A stretch of DNA of 64,000 bases from Lysobacterales bacterium 15-68-25. GTDB taxonomy: Bacteria; Pseudomonadota; Gammaproteobacteria; Xanthomonadales; Rhodanobacteraceae. The stretch lies in NCBI GenBank assembly GCA_002279065.1, contig NCKB01000003.1, positions 62,001 through 126,000 of the forward strand. The letters are read 5' to 3'. The notes beneath the pieces are model-generated. The model ran no database searches. It was not told the origin of the DNA and saw only the letters and a program-made list of their open reading frames with translations. Shown one piece after another: positions 33,409 to 42,425 of the stretch (position 1 is the first letter of the stretch; every line of letters begins with the position of its first letter). Made by a program: the position numbers and the translations under genes.

Positions 33409-34117
33409 CCACCAACCCGTCACCAAGATCCATGCCATAGAACATTCGCTGGACAAGGCAAAAGGGCGCCACGACCCTTCCGCTGAAGACAGAAAGGATG
33501 CGAGCCACGCGCCTTGGCTTGACCTGTGCACTGCGCATGCTTCTCTCCACCGGGGTCATCGCATCGTAACTATGGTCGTCGCGCACGATACGATTCGATA
33601 TGCGGCGCGTGAACTCGGTGATGGGAAAACCGTAGTTGAGCAGTGTCACATCCACCATCCCCACACTGGCAAGCAGATCGCCAAGTTGAGGTCTTTCATA
33701 GCGCCTGACGTGACCGACCAGTTCGTCGGAGCGACCGAATTTGCGCTGATGTGCGGGAACCGATACCAGAATGCGTCCCCCGGGACGGAGGAAGCGCACC
33801 CACTCCTCAAGAACCTCCCGATCGTTCTGGATGTGCTCGAGCACCTCGAATGCGAACAGGTAGTCGACCCCTTCGTGATCAAGCTCGTCCAGGCTTTCGA
33901 CGACCTCTCCCTTGCCCAGGGCCTGGAACCGTTGGCGCATCAGCATCCGGCTTTCCTTGCTGAGGTCGTGACAAGAGCCTTCATAACCCCGCCGGAGAAA
34001 GCGCTCGGCCATGTGCCCCGTACCGGCCCCCATTTCGACGAACTGCCCGGGAGGCCACTTGGACGTCACGTCGTCAATGCAGCTCTCGCGAAGAACCAGC
34101 TTGGGTTGCTTGCTCAT
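33365..34117 (-). CDS. Class I SAM-dependent methyltransferase
   Basis: 250 residues from the ATG at 34117. Motif I is QFVEMGAGTGHMAERFL, the acidic post-I motif is CHDLS, and motif II/III is DYLFAFEVLEHIQNDREVLEEW...LRPGGRILVSVPA. This is a Methyltransf_11/23-type enzyme, probably acting on a sugar or lipid-linked intermediate of the glycan locus. It starts 5 bases after the galE stop and is the last gene of a four-gene minus-strand run. The in-frame extension to 34186 overlaps galE and is not needed. Confidence 0.82.
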   Translation of the reverse strand: MSKQPKLVLRESCIDDVTSKWPPGQFVEMGAGTGHMAERFLRRGYEGSCHDLSKESRMLMRQRFQALGKGEVVESLDELDHEGVDYLFAFEVLEHIQNDREVLEEWVRFLRPGGRILVSVPAHQRKFGRSDELVGHVRRYERPQLGDLLASVGMVDVTLLNYGFPITEFTRRISNRIVRDDHSYDAMTPVERSMRSAQVKPRRVARILSVFSGRVVAPFCLVQRMFYGMDLGDGLVATARKPLTAAGSVS

Positions 34118-34122
34118 GATGC

Positions 34123-35097
34123 TCAGTACCGTTGACTGCGATGCCAGCGCCACGCGCTCTCGACGATGCTTGCCAGGTCGCTGCAACCGGGAACCCAGCC
34201 AAGTACCTCGGCAGCCCGCCTGCTGGACGCCACCAGCCGCGCCGGATCCCCGTCGCGGCGGGGCAGATCCCGGCTGTCGACGGCCCGACCTGAAACACGG
34301 CGCGCCGCCTCCAGTACCTGCAGCACGCTGAAACCGACGCCGCTGCCCAGGTTGAAGGCATGGAATCCCCGCTGCCCCTCCAGATATGCGAGCGCCAGGC
34401 GATGGGCCTCGGCGAGATCACACACATGGACGTAATCCCGTATGCAGGTGCCGTCGGGCGTGGGGTAATCCCGGCCAAAGATACTCACTTGCGTACCGTC
34501 GAGGGCAGCTCGCAACACATTGGGTATCAGGTGGGTTTCCGGTGAATGAGCCTCACCGATCTCCCCGGAGGGATCCGCACCGGCAGCATTGAAATAGCGA
34601 AGAGCAACCGCTCGCATATCATGGGCTGCGCAGGCATCGGCGATCACCCGCTCGGCCATGGCCTTGCTTGCGCCATAGGGATTGATCGGCTGGAGTGGGT
34701 GCGTCTCGTCGATCCACTCGGAAGCCGACATGCCATACACGGCCGCCGTCGAGGAGAACACCATGCGGTCGACACCGGCCTCTCGCATGGCCTCGATCAG
34801 GTTCAGCGTCCCCAGCACGTTATTACGGTAATAGCGCGTGGGTTCGCGTACGGATTCGCTCACGATCGACAGCGCCGCAAAATGCAGCACGGCATCGATG
34901 GGCTCGCCCGAAAACGCGCACCTCAATGCGACGGGGTCGAGGAGGTCGCCCTCTACGAGCGTTGCCCCTCCAACTGCCTCTCGATGACCGGTAGAGATAT
35001 TGTCGAAAACGGTCACGCGGTATCCGGCGGCCATCAGCAGTCGCACCATGTGCGAGCCGATGTAGCCAGCACCACCACATACGAGCACATGGATCAT
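34123..35097 (-). CDS. galE: UDP-glucose 4-epimerase
   Basis: Extended short-chain dehydrogenase of 324 residues with the NAD site GGAGYIGSH (8-16) and the active-site Ser/Tyr/Lys in SSTAAVYG and YGASK. The GalE-specific blocks are FNAAGADPSGEIGE, IRDYVHVCDLA and RRDGDPARLVAS. It makes UDP-galactose, which feeds glf upstream and galactosyltransferases. The ATG overlaps the previous gene by ATGA. Confidence 0.93.
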   Translation of the reverse strand: MIHVLVCGGAGYIGSHMVRLLMAAGYRVTVFDNISTGHREAVGGATLVEGDLLDPVALRCAFSGEPIDAVLHFAALSIVSESVREPTRYYRNNVLGTLNLIEAMREAGVDRMVFSSTAAVYGMSASEWIDETHPLQPINPYGASKAMAERVIADACAAHDMRAVALRYFNAAGADPSGEIGEAHSPETHLIPNVLRAALDGTQVSIFGRDYPTPDGTCIRDYVHVCDLAEAHRLALAYLEGQRGFHAFNLGSGVGFSVLQVLEAARRVSGRAVDSRDLPRRDGDPARLVASSRRAAEVLGWVPGCSDLASIVESAWRWHRSQRY

Positions 35098-36308
35098 GGC
35101 CGCAACTCGCCGAGGTTCGCCATGCAGGCCTGCAATTCCCGCCGATAACCCTGTGCGATCACGTCCCAGTCCACCTTCTCCGCAACAGCGCCGCGGATCG
35201 CAACCGCCCTCGCCAGGGCAAGCCCGGGCTGATCTAGCGCATCGAGGATGGCTTCTGCCAAAGCGTCACGATCCCTTGGATTTACCGTCACGTAGGCGGC
35301 ATGCCCGCCAAGCAGGTCGTCGAGACCGGCGACGTCGCCCACGATGGCAGGGCAACCGCAACCGATAGCCTCCATCAGGACAACCGGAAGCCCCTCTTGA
35401 TTGCCGGACTCATCGCGGACGAAGGGAGCGACGAACAGGGATGCCCGCCGATAGAGGTCCGGCAGTCTGTCCTGGGGAACAGCCCCCAGGAAGCGCACGG
35501 CGTGAGCCACTCCCAGTCGACTCGCCTGTGCCTCCAGGTCTGCGCGCTCCGGACCGAAGCCGGCAATCGTCAGGCTGGCCGCCGGGCGCCTGGCCAGCAC
35601 GGCCGGCAGCGCATTCAGAAGAAGTGGAAGCCCCTTCTTGGGTACCAGCCTTCCCACGAAAAGCAGCTCATCCGCCGAACGGGGAACCGACGGATCAGGC
35701 ACGTAACGGCGCTGCAGATCTACGCCCATGGGCAACACCGTGAGGCTGGGGGGACGCAACCCGAGGCGGATCGCCTCCTTCCGCATGGCATCGCTCACCA
35801 CGGTCATGCGCGAACAGGCTGCCGCCACAGACCGTTTGACCCTGGTCAGCAAGCGCCCCCGGAAGCCGAACAGGTCTCCGCCGTGGGAAGTCACCAGAAC
35901 CGGGATGCGCGCGGGCCGCGCGAGCCATCGCGCCAGCCATCCCTGCGGGATGATCCAGTGCGCGTGGATCACGGTCACACGATGGCGCTTGAGCACCCGC
36001 CTCGCAGCCAGGTACTGACCCAGGACGAAACCCGGCACCAGGAGCCACTTCCAGGGCGATCGGCGCAGATGGGTGGCGATTCCCCCATCGTTGACCAACG
36101 TCTGCCAGGCACGCGGCGCGTAGCGGTAGCGCACCACGTGGACACCGTCCAGGTCGCCACTGGGATCCGCTCCCGGCGCATCTGGAACGACCGCGATCAC
36201 CTCATGGTCACGAGCGAGCCGGCGACTTAGCTCGTGGACGAATGCAGGCTCAGGATCATTCGCCCAACGCGGATAGGTCGACGCAAGCACAAGGACCGTC
36301 GGTCGCAT
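35094..36308 (-). CDS. GT4-family glycosyltransferase
   Basis: 404 residues, GT-B fold. N-terminal VLVLASTYPRWANDPEPAFVHELSRRLA; the donor half has ELLFVGRLVPKKGLPLLLNAL, AGFGPERADLEAQA and the E-x7-E block EGLPVVLMEAIGCGCPAIVGDVAG. The segment VIHAHWIIPQGWLA is typical of exopolysaccharide GT4 enzymes. It overlaps galE by 4 bases and starts 6 bases after the stop of the GT2 gene, so these are one operon. Confidence 0.9.
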   Translation of the reverse strand: MRPTVLVLASTYPRWANDPEPAFVHELSRRLARDHEVIAVVPDAPGADPSGDLDGVHVVRYRYAPRAWQTLVNDGGIATHLRRSPWKWLLVPGFVLGQYLAARRVLKRHRVTVIHAHWIIPQGWLARWLARPARIPVLVTSHGGDLFGFRGRLLTRVKRSVAAACSRMTVVSDAMRKEAIRLGLRPPSLTVLPMGVDLQRRYVPDPSVPRSADELLFVGRLVPKKGLPLLLNALPAVLARRPAASLTIAGFGPERADLEAQASRLGVAHAVRFLGAVPQDRLPDLYRRASLFVAPFVRDESGNQEGLPVVLMEAIGCGCPAIVGDVAGLDDLLGGHAAYVTVNPRDRDALAEAILDALDQPGLALARAVAIRGAVAEKVDWDVIAQGYRRELQACMANLGELRP

Positions 36309-36314
36309 GCGGGC

Positions 36315-37169
36315 TCAATCCGCGCGTCGATAGGTCAATGCCGTGATCTGCTCGGAGACCAGGCCGATCAGAAACACGATCACCGACGCGCTCCACAACA
36401 ACGCACTCATGTTCGTCAGCCGCCCATAGTGCGTATAGGTCCACGCATAGTTGGCGCATCCCGCCAGGAAAAACACCATGCTCGCCGGCACGAAAAGCTT
36501 CAGCGGCGAATACAGCGTGGCGATCTTGAAGATGATCAACAGGAAGCGGAGGCCGTCGCGCAGTGGGCGGATGTGGCTGGTGGTGCCGTCCCGCTGTGCC
36601 ACGTGGATGGGTTCGTAGGCGACCGGGTAGGCGCTGCGGAAGAACGCCATGGTGCTGGTGGTGGGGTAGCTGAAGCCGTTCGGCAGCAGGTAGAGGAACT
36701 CGCGGAACTTGTCCGCGCGCACCGCCCGGAAGCCGGAGGTGAGGTCCATCACCCGGTGACCGGTCATCCGCGTCGCCAGCCAGTTGTAGAACGTATTGGC
36801 CACTCCACGGCCCACTCCGGCCTGGCCCTCCCAGGAGCGGGCGCCGACCACCATGTCGTAACCCTGCTCCAGCCGGGCCAGCAATCGGGACACATCGGCC
36901 GGGTCGTGCTGGCCATCGCCGTCCATGAACACCAGGACGTCGCCCGAAGCGGCCCGGGCGCCGCGCTTGATCGCCGCACCGTTGCCCATCGAGTAAGGAG
37001 AGGAGAGGCAGGTCACGCCGACCCGGGCGCACACCTCGCGGGTGTCGTCGGTCGAGCCATCGTCGACCACGATGATCTCCGCTTCCGGATGCAGCGAACG
37101 CAGGGCCGGCAGCACGTTCGCCAGCGCGGCTGCCTCGTTCTTGGCGGGCAAGATGATGCTTGTCTTCAA
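36315..37169 (-). CDS. DPM1-like GT2 glycosyltransferase with C-terminal membrane segments
   Basis: About 284 residues. The GT2 domain has TSIILPAKNEAAAL at the N-terminus, EIIVVDDGSTDDT, GNGAAIKRGARAASGDVLVFMDGDGQHDP (metal motif DGD) and GARSWEGQAGVGR, followed by two C-terminal membrane segments. The pattern is that of polyprenyl-phosphate hexose synthases (DPM1/GtrB/ArnC-like), which make the lipid-phosphate donors that GT-C enzymes need; this is relevant to the TMTC-like proteins nearby. The TTG at 37169 has GGGGGA 7 bases upstream and gives a normal family N-terminus. An ATG at 37202 without a ribosome binding site would add 11 residues. Confidence 0.85.
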   Translation of the reverse strand: MKTSIILPAKNEAAALANVLPALRSLHPEAEIIVVDDGSTDDTREVCARVGVTCLSSPYSMGNGAAIKRGARAASGDVLVFMDGDGQHDPADVSRLLARLEQGYDMVVGARSWEGQAGVGRGVANTFYNWLATRMTGHRVMDLTSGFRAVRADKFREFLYLLPNGFSYPTTSTMAFFRSAYPVAYEPIHVAQRDGTTSHIRPLRDGLRFLLIIFKIATLYSPLKLFVPASMVFFLAGCANYAWTYTHYGRLTNMSALLWSASVIVFLIGLVSEQITALTYRRAD

Positions 37170-37290
37170 ACCAGGATTCCCCCGACGTAGGTCGGTGATC
37201 ATAACGCGGCGATTGCACTTGCCGATGTGACTCTCCCCGGGAAAGACGGACCTGCCGCACACCGGCCTGCCGCCACTGTGATCCGGGCCC

Positions 37291-37318
37291 TTGCGAGAGA
37301 TGACCACCCTGCTAGAGT
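37291..37318 (+). promoter_or_regulatory. Candidate sigma-70 promoter of pilB
   Basis: The -35 TTGCGA (37291-37296) and -10 TAGAGT (37313-37318) are separated by 16 bases, 45 bases before the pilB ATG. The match is moderate. Confidence 0.4.
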
Positions 37319-37362
37319 GGGGTAAATTCCACGTGAATCAGCGGACTGGGGCAGGTTCCACC

Positions 37363-39090
37363 ATGTCATCTCAAGTACAGGCATCGCTCGCCGGCCTCTC
37401 GGGCATGGCCCGACGGCTGGTGTCGGAGGGCGTGCTGCCGGAGGCCGATGTCCGCAAGGCCGTCACGGACTCGACCCAGGCCAAGGCCACCCTGGCCACC
37501 TGGCTGCTGGACCACCAGCTCGTCGACAGTACACGCTTCACGCAGGTCGCCTCGGTCGAATTCGGCATGCCGATGATGGACGTGACGGCGCTCGCACCGG
37601 CCAGCATGCCGCTGAACCTGATCAGCGAGGCACTGGTCACCAAGCATCGCGCCCTGCCGCTGTTCCGTCGCGGCAAGCGACTGTATGTGGGTATCGCCGA
37701 CCCCATGCAGTCGCATGCGCTGGACGAGATCAAGTTCCACTCCAACTGCATGGTTGAGCCGATCCTGGTCGAGCGCGCTCAGTTGCAGCGGGCGATCGAC
37801 GGTGCGCTGAGCACCATGAACTCCAACATCGGCGACGTTGGCGGCGGCGAACTGGACGACCTGGAGCTGGAAACCTCCGGCGGCGACGAGGAGGCCGACC
37901 AGACCGGCATCGATGCAACCGCCGGCGATGACGCACCGGTGGTGAAGTTCGTCAACAAGGTGCTGGTCGACGCGATTCGCCGCGGCGCCTCGGACATCCA
38001 TTTCGAACCGTTCGAAACCCAGTATCGCGTGCGTTTCCGCATGGACGGCATGCTGCGCGCGGTGGCCAGCCCGCCGATGAAGCTGGCCAGCCGCATTTCC
38101 TCGCGCCTGAAGGTGATGGCCCAGCTGGACATCGCCGAGAAGCGCGTTCCGCAGGACGGTCGCATCAAGCTCAACCTGTCCAAGAGCCGCGCGGTGGACT
38201 TCCGCGTCAGCACCCTGCCGACCCTGTTCGGCGAGAAGATCGTGCTGCGTATCCTGGACGGCTCGGCCGCCCGGATCGGCATCGAGAAGCTGGGTTACGA
38301 GCCCGAGCAGCAGAAGCTCTACGTCGACGCGATCCACAAGCCCTACGGCATGGTGCTGGTGACCGGACCGACCGGCTCGGGCAAGACGGTGTCGCTGTAT
38401 ACCGCGCTGAACATGCTCAACACCGCCGAGCGCAACATCTCCACGGTGGAAGACCCGGTGGAAATCCGCGTCGAGGGCATCAACCAGGTCCAGCAGAACA
38501 CCAAGCGCGGCATGACCTTCGCCGCGGCGCTACGCTCCTTCCTGCGCCAGGACCCGGACGTGATCATGGTCGGCGAGATCCGCGACCTGGAAACGGCCGA
38601 GATCGCCATCAAGGCGGCGCAGACCGGCCACATGGTGCTCTCCACCCTGCACACCAACGATGCCGCACAGACCGTGGCGCGCCTGATGAACATGGGCATC
38701 GCGCCCTACAACATCACCTCGTCGGTCACCCTGATCGTGGCGCAGCGCCTCGCACGCCGGCTGCATGACTGCAAGAAGCCGATCGATCTGCCCCCGCAAA
38801 CCCTGCTGGCCGCTGGCTTCAGCCAGAAGGACATCGATGAGGGGCTGACCATCTACGAGGCAGGTGGTTGCGATAGCTGCAATGAGGGCTACAAGGGTCG
38901 CGTGGGCATCTACCAGGTGATGCCGATGCTCGAGGAGATCCAGAAGATCATCCTCAAGGGCGGCAACGCACTGCAGATCGCCGAGGCGGCCAGGAACGCC
39001 GGCATCAACGACCTGCGCGCCTCGGCCCTGCTCAAGGTCAAGCACGGCCTGACCAGCCTGACCGAGATCGACCGCGTCACCAAGGATTGA
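37363..39090 (+). CDS. pilB: PilB, type IV pilus extension ATPase
   Basis: Hexameric cytoplasmic motor that powers pilin polymerisation, 575 residues. An N-terminal MshEN/T2SSE_N domain (about 35-150) may bind c-di-GMP. The ATPase has Walker A GPTGSGKT (335-342), the Asp box around TVEDPVE, Walker B DVIMVGEIRD and the His box STLHTND. The zinc-finger region keeps C470 and the pair C503/C506, but the usual first Cys is replaced in RLHDCKK. The ribosome binding site is GGGGCAGG. It is followed by pilC and pilD. Confidence 0.96.
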   Translation: MSSQVQASLAGLSGMARRLVSEGVLPEADVRKAVTDSTQAKATLATWLLDHQLVDSTRFTQVASVEFGMPMMDVTALAPASMPLNLISEALVTKHRALPLFRRGKRLYVGIADPMQSHALDEIKFHSNCMVEPILVERAQLQRAIDGALSTMNSNIGDVGGGELDDLELETSGGDEEADQTGIDATAGDDAPVVKFVNKVLVDAIRRGASDIHFEPFETQYRVRFRMDGMLRAVASPPMKLASRISSRLKVMAQLDIAEKRVPQDGRIKLNLSKSRAVDFRVSTLPTLFGEKIVLRILDGSAARIGIEKLGYEPEQQKLYVDAIHKPYGMVLVTGPTGSGKTVSLYTALNMLNTAERNISTVEDPVEIRVEGINQVQQNTKRGMTFAAALRSFLRQDPDVIMVGEIRDLETAEIAIKAAQTGHMVLSTLHTNDAAQTVARLMNMGIAPYNITSSVTLIVAQRLARRLHDCKKPIDLPPQTLLAAGFSQKDIDEGLTIYEAGGCDSCNEGYKGRVGIYQVMPMLEEIQKIILKGGNALQIAEAARNAGINDLRASALLKVKHGLTSLTEIDRVTKD

Positions 39091-39144
39091 CGGAACCGGT
39101 TCCGTGGCCCGCGACACACTGCGGATGCGGGTCCGGCCACGGAA
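39091..39144. repeat. Nested palindromes between pilB and pilC
   Basis: A perfect 14-base palindrome CGGAACCGGTTCCG begins right after the pilB stop (39091-39104). Overlapping it, TTCCGTGGCC (39100-39109) pairs with GGCCACGGAA (39135-39144) across a 25-base loop. The two structures are mutually exclusive. There is no U-tract, so this looks like an mRNA-processing or attenuation element rather than a terminator. Confidence 0.45.
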
Positions 39145-39223
39145 AACGGCATTGGAAATGCAATAAGCTGCACCAGTTACCACCGGCTCCGTGCCGGTTC
39201 AGGGTGGGAAGAGGGGGAAACGC

Positions 39224-40486
39224 ATGGCTACGGCGACGGCAAAGAATCCGCGGGACGTGGGAGCCCAGCGCGCCCAGGTCAGTCAGGTGACCATGTACGA
39301 CTGGGTCGCGCTGGACAAGCGCGGCAAGCGTATGAAGGGCGAGATGCCCGCCAAGAACGCCTCGCTGGTCAAGGCCGAGCTGCGCCGCCAGGGCATGAAC
39401 CCGCAGACGGTGCGCGAGCGGGCCAAACCGCTGTTCGGTTCGGCCGGCAGCACCGTCAAGCCCCGCGATGTGGCGATCTTCAGCCGCCAGATCGCCACCA
39501 TGATGGCCTCGGGCGTGCCGATGGTGCAGTCGTTCGAGATCATCGCCGACGGCCAGAAGAATATCCGCTTCAAGAACATGCTGGTGGACGTGAAGCAGGC
39601 CATCGAGGGCGGCGCATCGCTGAACGAGGCCCTCGCCAAGTATCCCATCCAGTTCGACGAGCTCTACCGCAACCTGGTCCGTGCCGGTGAATCCGCCGGC
39701 GTGCTCGACACCGTGCTGGACACGGTGGCCACCTACAAGGAGCGCGTCGAGGGCATCAAGAGCAAGATCAAGAAGGCCCTGTTCTACCCGGTCATGGTGC
39801 TGGCGGTGGCGCTGCTGGTGAGCATGATCCTGCTGCTGTTCGTGGTGCCGGTGTTCCAGGACACCTTCAAGCAGGCCGGCGCCGAGCTCCCGGCGCCGAC
39901 CCAGGTGGTGATCAGCGCCTCCGAGTTCATGCAGCACTACTGGTACATCGTGATCGGCAGCATCATCGGCGGCATCGTGGCACTGGTGATGGCCAAGAGG
40001 CGCTCGGTGAAATTCGCCCACTTCCTCGATCGGCTGATGCTGAAGCTGCCGGTGATCGGCAACATCCTGCGCCAGTCGGCGATCGCCCGCTTCGCCCGTA
40101 CGCTGGGCGTTACGTTCCGCGCCGGTGTGCCGCTAGTGGAGGCGCTGGACGCGGTCTCTGGCGCCACCGGCAGCATCGTGTACGGCGACGCGGTGAAGGC
40201 CATGCGCGACGACATCGCGGTCGGTCACCAGTTGCAGCTGGCGATGCGCCAGACCGGGCTGTTCCCAAACATGGTGGTGCAGATGACCGCCATCGGCGAG
40301 GAATCCGGCGCCCTGGACAACATGCTGTTCAAGGTGGCCGAGTTCTACGAGGAAGAGGTCAACAACGCGGTAGACACGCTTTCCACCCTGCTCGAGCCCA
40401 TCATCATGGTGATCCTCGGCGTGCTGGTCGGCGGCATGGTGATTTCGCTGTACCTGCCGATCTTCAAGCTCGCCGGCACCGTGTAA
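39224..40486 (+). CDS. pilC: PilC, type IV pilus inner-membrane platform protein
   Basis: 420-residue polytopic platform of the pilus machine with two GspF/T2SSF domains. The first domain has VAIFSRQIATMMASGVPMVQSFEII, the second SAIARFARTLGVTFRAGVPLVEAL. Membrane segments lie at about 190-210, 245-265 and 392-412. The conserved GESAGVLDTVLDTVATYKER and GEESGALDNMLFKVAEFYEEEV motifs are complete. The ATG at 39224 has a GAGGGGGA ribosome binding site. A hairpin terminator follows. Confidence 0.96.
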   Translation: MATATAKNPRDVGAQRAQVSQVTMYDWVALDKRGKRMKGEMPAKNASLVKAELRRQGMNPQTVRERAKPLFGSAGSTVKPRDVAIFSRQIATMMASGVPMVQSFEIIADGQKNIRFKNMLVDVKQAIEGGASLNEALAKYPIQFDELYRNLVRAGESAGVLDTVLDTVATYKERVEGIKSKIKKALFYPVMVLAVALLVSMILLLFVVPVFQDTFKQAGAELPAPTQVVISASEFMQHYWYIVIGSIIGGIVALVMAKRRSVKFAHFLDRLMLKLPVIGNILRQSAIARFARTLGVTFRAGVPLVEALDAVSGATGSIVYGDAVKAMRDDIAVGHQLQLAMRQTGLFPNMVVQMTAIGEESGALDNMLFKVAEFYEEEVNNAVDTLSTLLEPIIMVILGVLVGGMVISLYLPIFKLAGTV

Positions 40487-40499
40487 GCTGGCGCGTCCG

Positions 40500-40536
40500 G
40501 GCCCCTCTCCCACCGGGAGGGGGGCCTTTGCTTTTT
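40500..40536 (+). terminator. Terminator/attenuator between pilC and pilD
   Basis: A 12-base stem GGCCCCTCTCCC / GGGAGGGGGGCC (one G-T wobble) with loop ACC is followed by TTTGCTTTTT. pilD begins 17 bases later, so read-through or a promoter in this gap is needed for pilD. Confidence 0.75.
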
Positions 40537-40552
40537 CAGCGACAGGCGAACG

Positions 40553-41413
40553 ATGGCCCTTCTGCCCCTCTGGATGTGGATCCTTGCCGCCGGCATGCTC
40601 GGCCTGCTGGTCGGCAGCTTCCTCAACGTGGTGATCCTGCGCCTGCCGGCGCGGCTGGAGGCCGAGTGGCAAGCCGAGGCCCGCGCCGTCCTCGAACTGG
40701 AGGACGAGCCGCTCCCGCCCAAGCCCCCCGGTCTCGTGTTCGAACCTTCCCACTGCCCTAAGTGCAAGCATCCGCTGGCGTTCTACGACAACATCCCGGT
40801 GCTCGGCTGGCTGCTGCTGCGGGGGCACTGCCGCTACTGCCGCGCGCCAATCTCGGCGCAGTACCCGCTGGTCGAATTGCTCACCGGCCTGTGCAGCGCG
40901 GCGATCGTCTGGCGCTTCGGCGCGGGCTGGCCGGCGCTGGCGGGGCTGGCTTTCACCTGGGCACTGATCGCCCTGTCCGGCATCGACCTGCGTACCCAAC
41001 TGCTGCCGGACCAGATCGTGTACCCCCTGCTCTGGCTGGGGTTGCTGTTGTCGCTGGTGCCATTTCTCGTGCTGCCGGCGTCCGCCATCCTGGCAGCGGC
41101 CATCGGCTATCTGAGCCTGTGGAGCGTGTACTGGGCATTCAAGCTGCTCACCGGCAAGGAGGGCATGGGTCATGGCGACTTCAAGCTGCTCGCTGCGCTC
41201 GGTGCGTGGATGGGACTGGGCTGCCTGTTGCCGGTGGTGTTGCTCTCTTCCCTGATCGGCGCACTGGTGGGCGGCACGCTGATGGCGCTGAAGCGCCACG
41301 AGCGCGACGTGCCGATGCCGTTCGGCCCCTTCATCGCGGCCGCGGGCTGGGTGTGGTTCGTCGCAGGCGACCGGCTGTGGGCCGCCTACGCCCATCTGAC
41401 CGGGCTGCACTGA
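40553..41413 (+). CDS. pilD: PilD, prepilin peptidase / N-methyltransferase
   Basis: Bifunctional membrane aspartyl protease (286 residues) that cleaves the prepilin leader and methylates the new N-terminal Phe. The cytoplasmic N-terminal domain has the two zinc cysteine pairs C68/C71 and C93/C96. The catalytic aspartates are D145 ([11 protein letters not shown]) and D209 (GMGHGDFK). About eight membrane segments are seen. It would process both pilins in this window and type II secretion pseudopilins elsewhere. Confidence 0.96.
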   Translation: MALLPLWMWILAAGMLGLLVGSFLNVVILRLPARLEAEWQAEARAVLELEDEPLPPKPPGLVFEPSHCPKCKHPLAFYDNIPVLGWLLLRGHCRYCRAPISAQYPLVELLTGLCSAAIVWRFGAGWPALAGLAFTWALIALSGIDLRTQLLPDQIVYPLLWLGLLLSLVPFLVLPASAILAAAIGYLSLWSVYWAFKLLTGKEGMGHGDFKLLAALGAWMGLGCLLPVVLLSSLIGALVGGTLMALKRHERDVPMPFGPFIAAAGWVWFVAGDRLWAAYAHLTGLH

Positions 41414-41420
41414 GGCCGCC

Positions 41421-42026
41421 GTGTCCGGCTTCGTGGTCGCCCTGACCGGTGGCGTCGCTTCGGGCAAGAGCGCGGTGGAGGGCCGCTTCCGCGAGCTGGG
41501 GATTGGAGTGCACGATGCCGACCGCGCCGCGCGCGAGGTGATCGAACCGGATACGCCAGGCCTGGCCGCAATCACGGAGGCCTTCGGCAGGGAGGTACTG
41601 GGTCCCGACGGACGCCTCGATCGCCCGGCCATGCGGCGGCGCATCTTTGCCGACCCTGACGCCCGCCGCACGCTCGAGGCCATCGTCCACCCCCGCGTCC
41701 GTCAGTGGCTGCGCGACCGCGCCGACAGCGACCCGGGGCCGTACTGCGTGCTGGCGATTCCGCTACTGGTGGAGAACCTGGCGCATTACCGCTGGGTCGA
41801 CCGTGTACTCGTGGTCGATGTGGATCCGGAAGAGCAGGTCCGCCGCCTGATCATGCGCGATGACGTGGACGAGGCGCTGGCCCGGCGCATGCTGGCCAGC
41901 CAGGCTTCGCGCGGGCAGCGGCTGGCCATCGCTGACGACGTGATCGACAACAGCGGCCCTGAAGACGCCCTGGACGGACAGGTGCGCGGCCTGCACGCGC
42001 GCTATCTCGCGCTTGCCCGCGCCTGA
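41421..42026 (+). CDS. coaE: CoaE, dephospho-CoA kinase
   Basis: Last step of coenzyme A biosynthesis. The 201-residue P-loop kinase has GGVASGKS (10-17), the DADRAAREV acceptor region, IVHPRVR, and LLVENLAHYRWVDRVLVVDVDPEEQVRRLIMRD. It starts with GTG 7 bases after pilD, the usual pilD-coaE linkage. Its stop is 4 bases from that of the convergent NUDIX gene. Confidence 0.95.
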   Translation: MSGFVVALTGGVASGKSAVEGRFRELGIGVHDADRAAREVIEPDTPGLAAITEAFGREVLGPDGRLDRPAMRRRIFADPDARRTLEAIVHPRVRQWLRDRADSDPGPYCVLAIPLLVENLAHYRWVDRVLVVDVDPEEQVRRLIMRDDVDEALARRMLASQASRGQRLAIADDVIDNSGPEDALDGQVRGLHARYLALARA

Positions 42027-42030
42027 GGGA

Positions 42031-42423
42031 TCAGCTTCCGAGCAAGGTCCGGAGGATCGCCTGGTCGGCCGGCGCCAGCTGCGAGGGGACCAGTGCCTCG
42101 GGTCGATGCCACTGCAGGCCCTGCCCTTCCAGCGGGCTGGGGGTGCCGTCCCAGGCGGTCACGATCCAGGTGTCCAGCAGCAGGTGGAACGCCTCGTAAC
42201 GCCAGGGCAGCGTCAACAGCGGATACGCCTCGCGCACCTGGATACCCAGCTCCTCGCGCAGCTCGCGGACCAGCCCGGCGAACGGGAGCTCGTCCGGCTC
42301 GAGCTTGCCGCCGGGAAACTCCCACAGCCCGGCCAGGTGCTTGCCGGGCGGACGCTCGGTAGTGAGCACGGCACCATCCGGCCGGCGCAGTACACCGGCC
42401 ATCACGTGCAGTGCACGCGACAT
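42031..42423 (-). CDS. mutT: NUDIX hydrolase, MutT-like (8-oxo-dGTP diphosphatase)
   Basis: 130 residues with the Nudix box G-x5-E-x7-REL-x-EELG at about 39-61 (GKLEPDELPFAGLVRELREELGI) and WEFPGGK before it, as in MutT. An N-terminal variant MAGVLRR start is possible. The ATG at 42423 lies 2 bases after the folA stop, so it is probably cotranscribed with folA. The MutT role in sanitising oxidised dGTP is inferred from length and motif; other Nudix substrates are possible. Confidence 0.85.
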   Translation of the reverse strand: MSRALHVMAGVLRRPDGAVLTTERPPGKHLAGLWEFPGGKLEPDELPFAGLVRELREELGIQVREAYPLLTLPWRYEAFHLLLDTWIVTAWDGTPSPLEGQGLQWHRPEALVPSQLAPADQAILRTLLGS

Positions 42424-42425
42424 GC

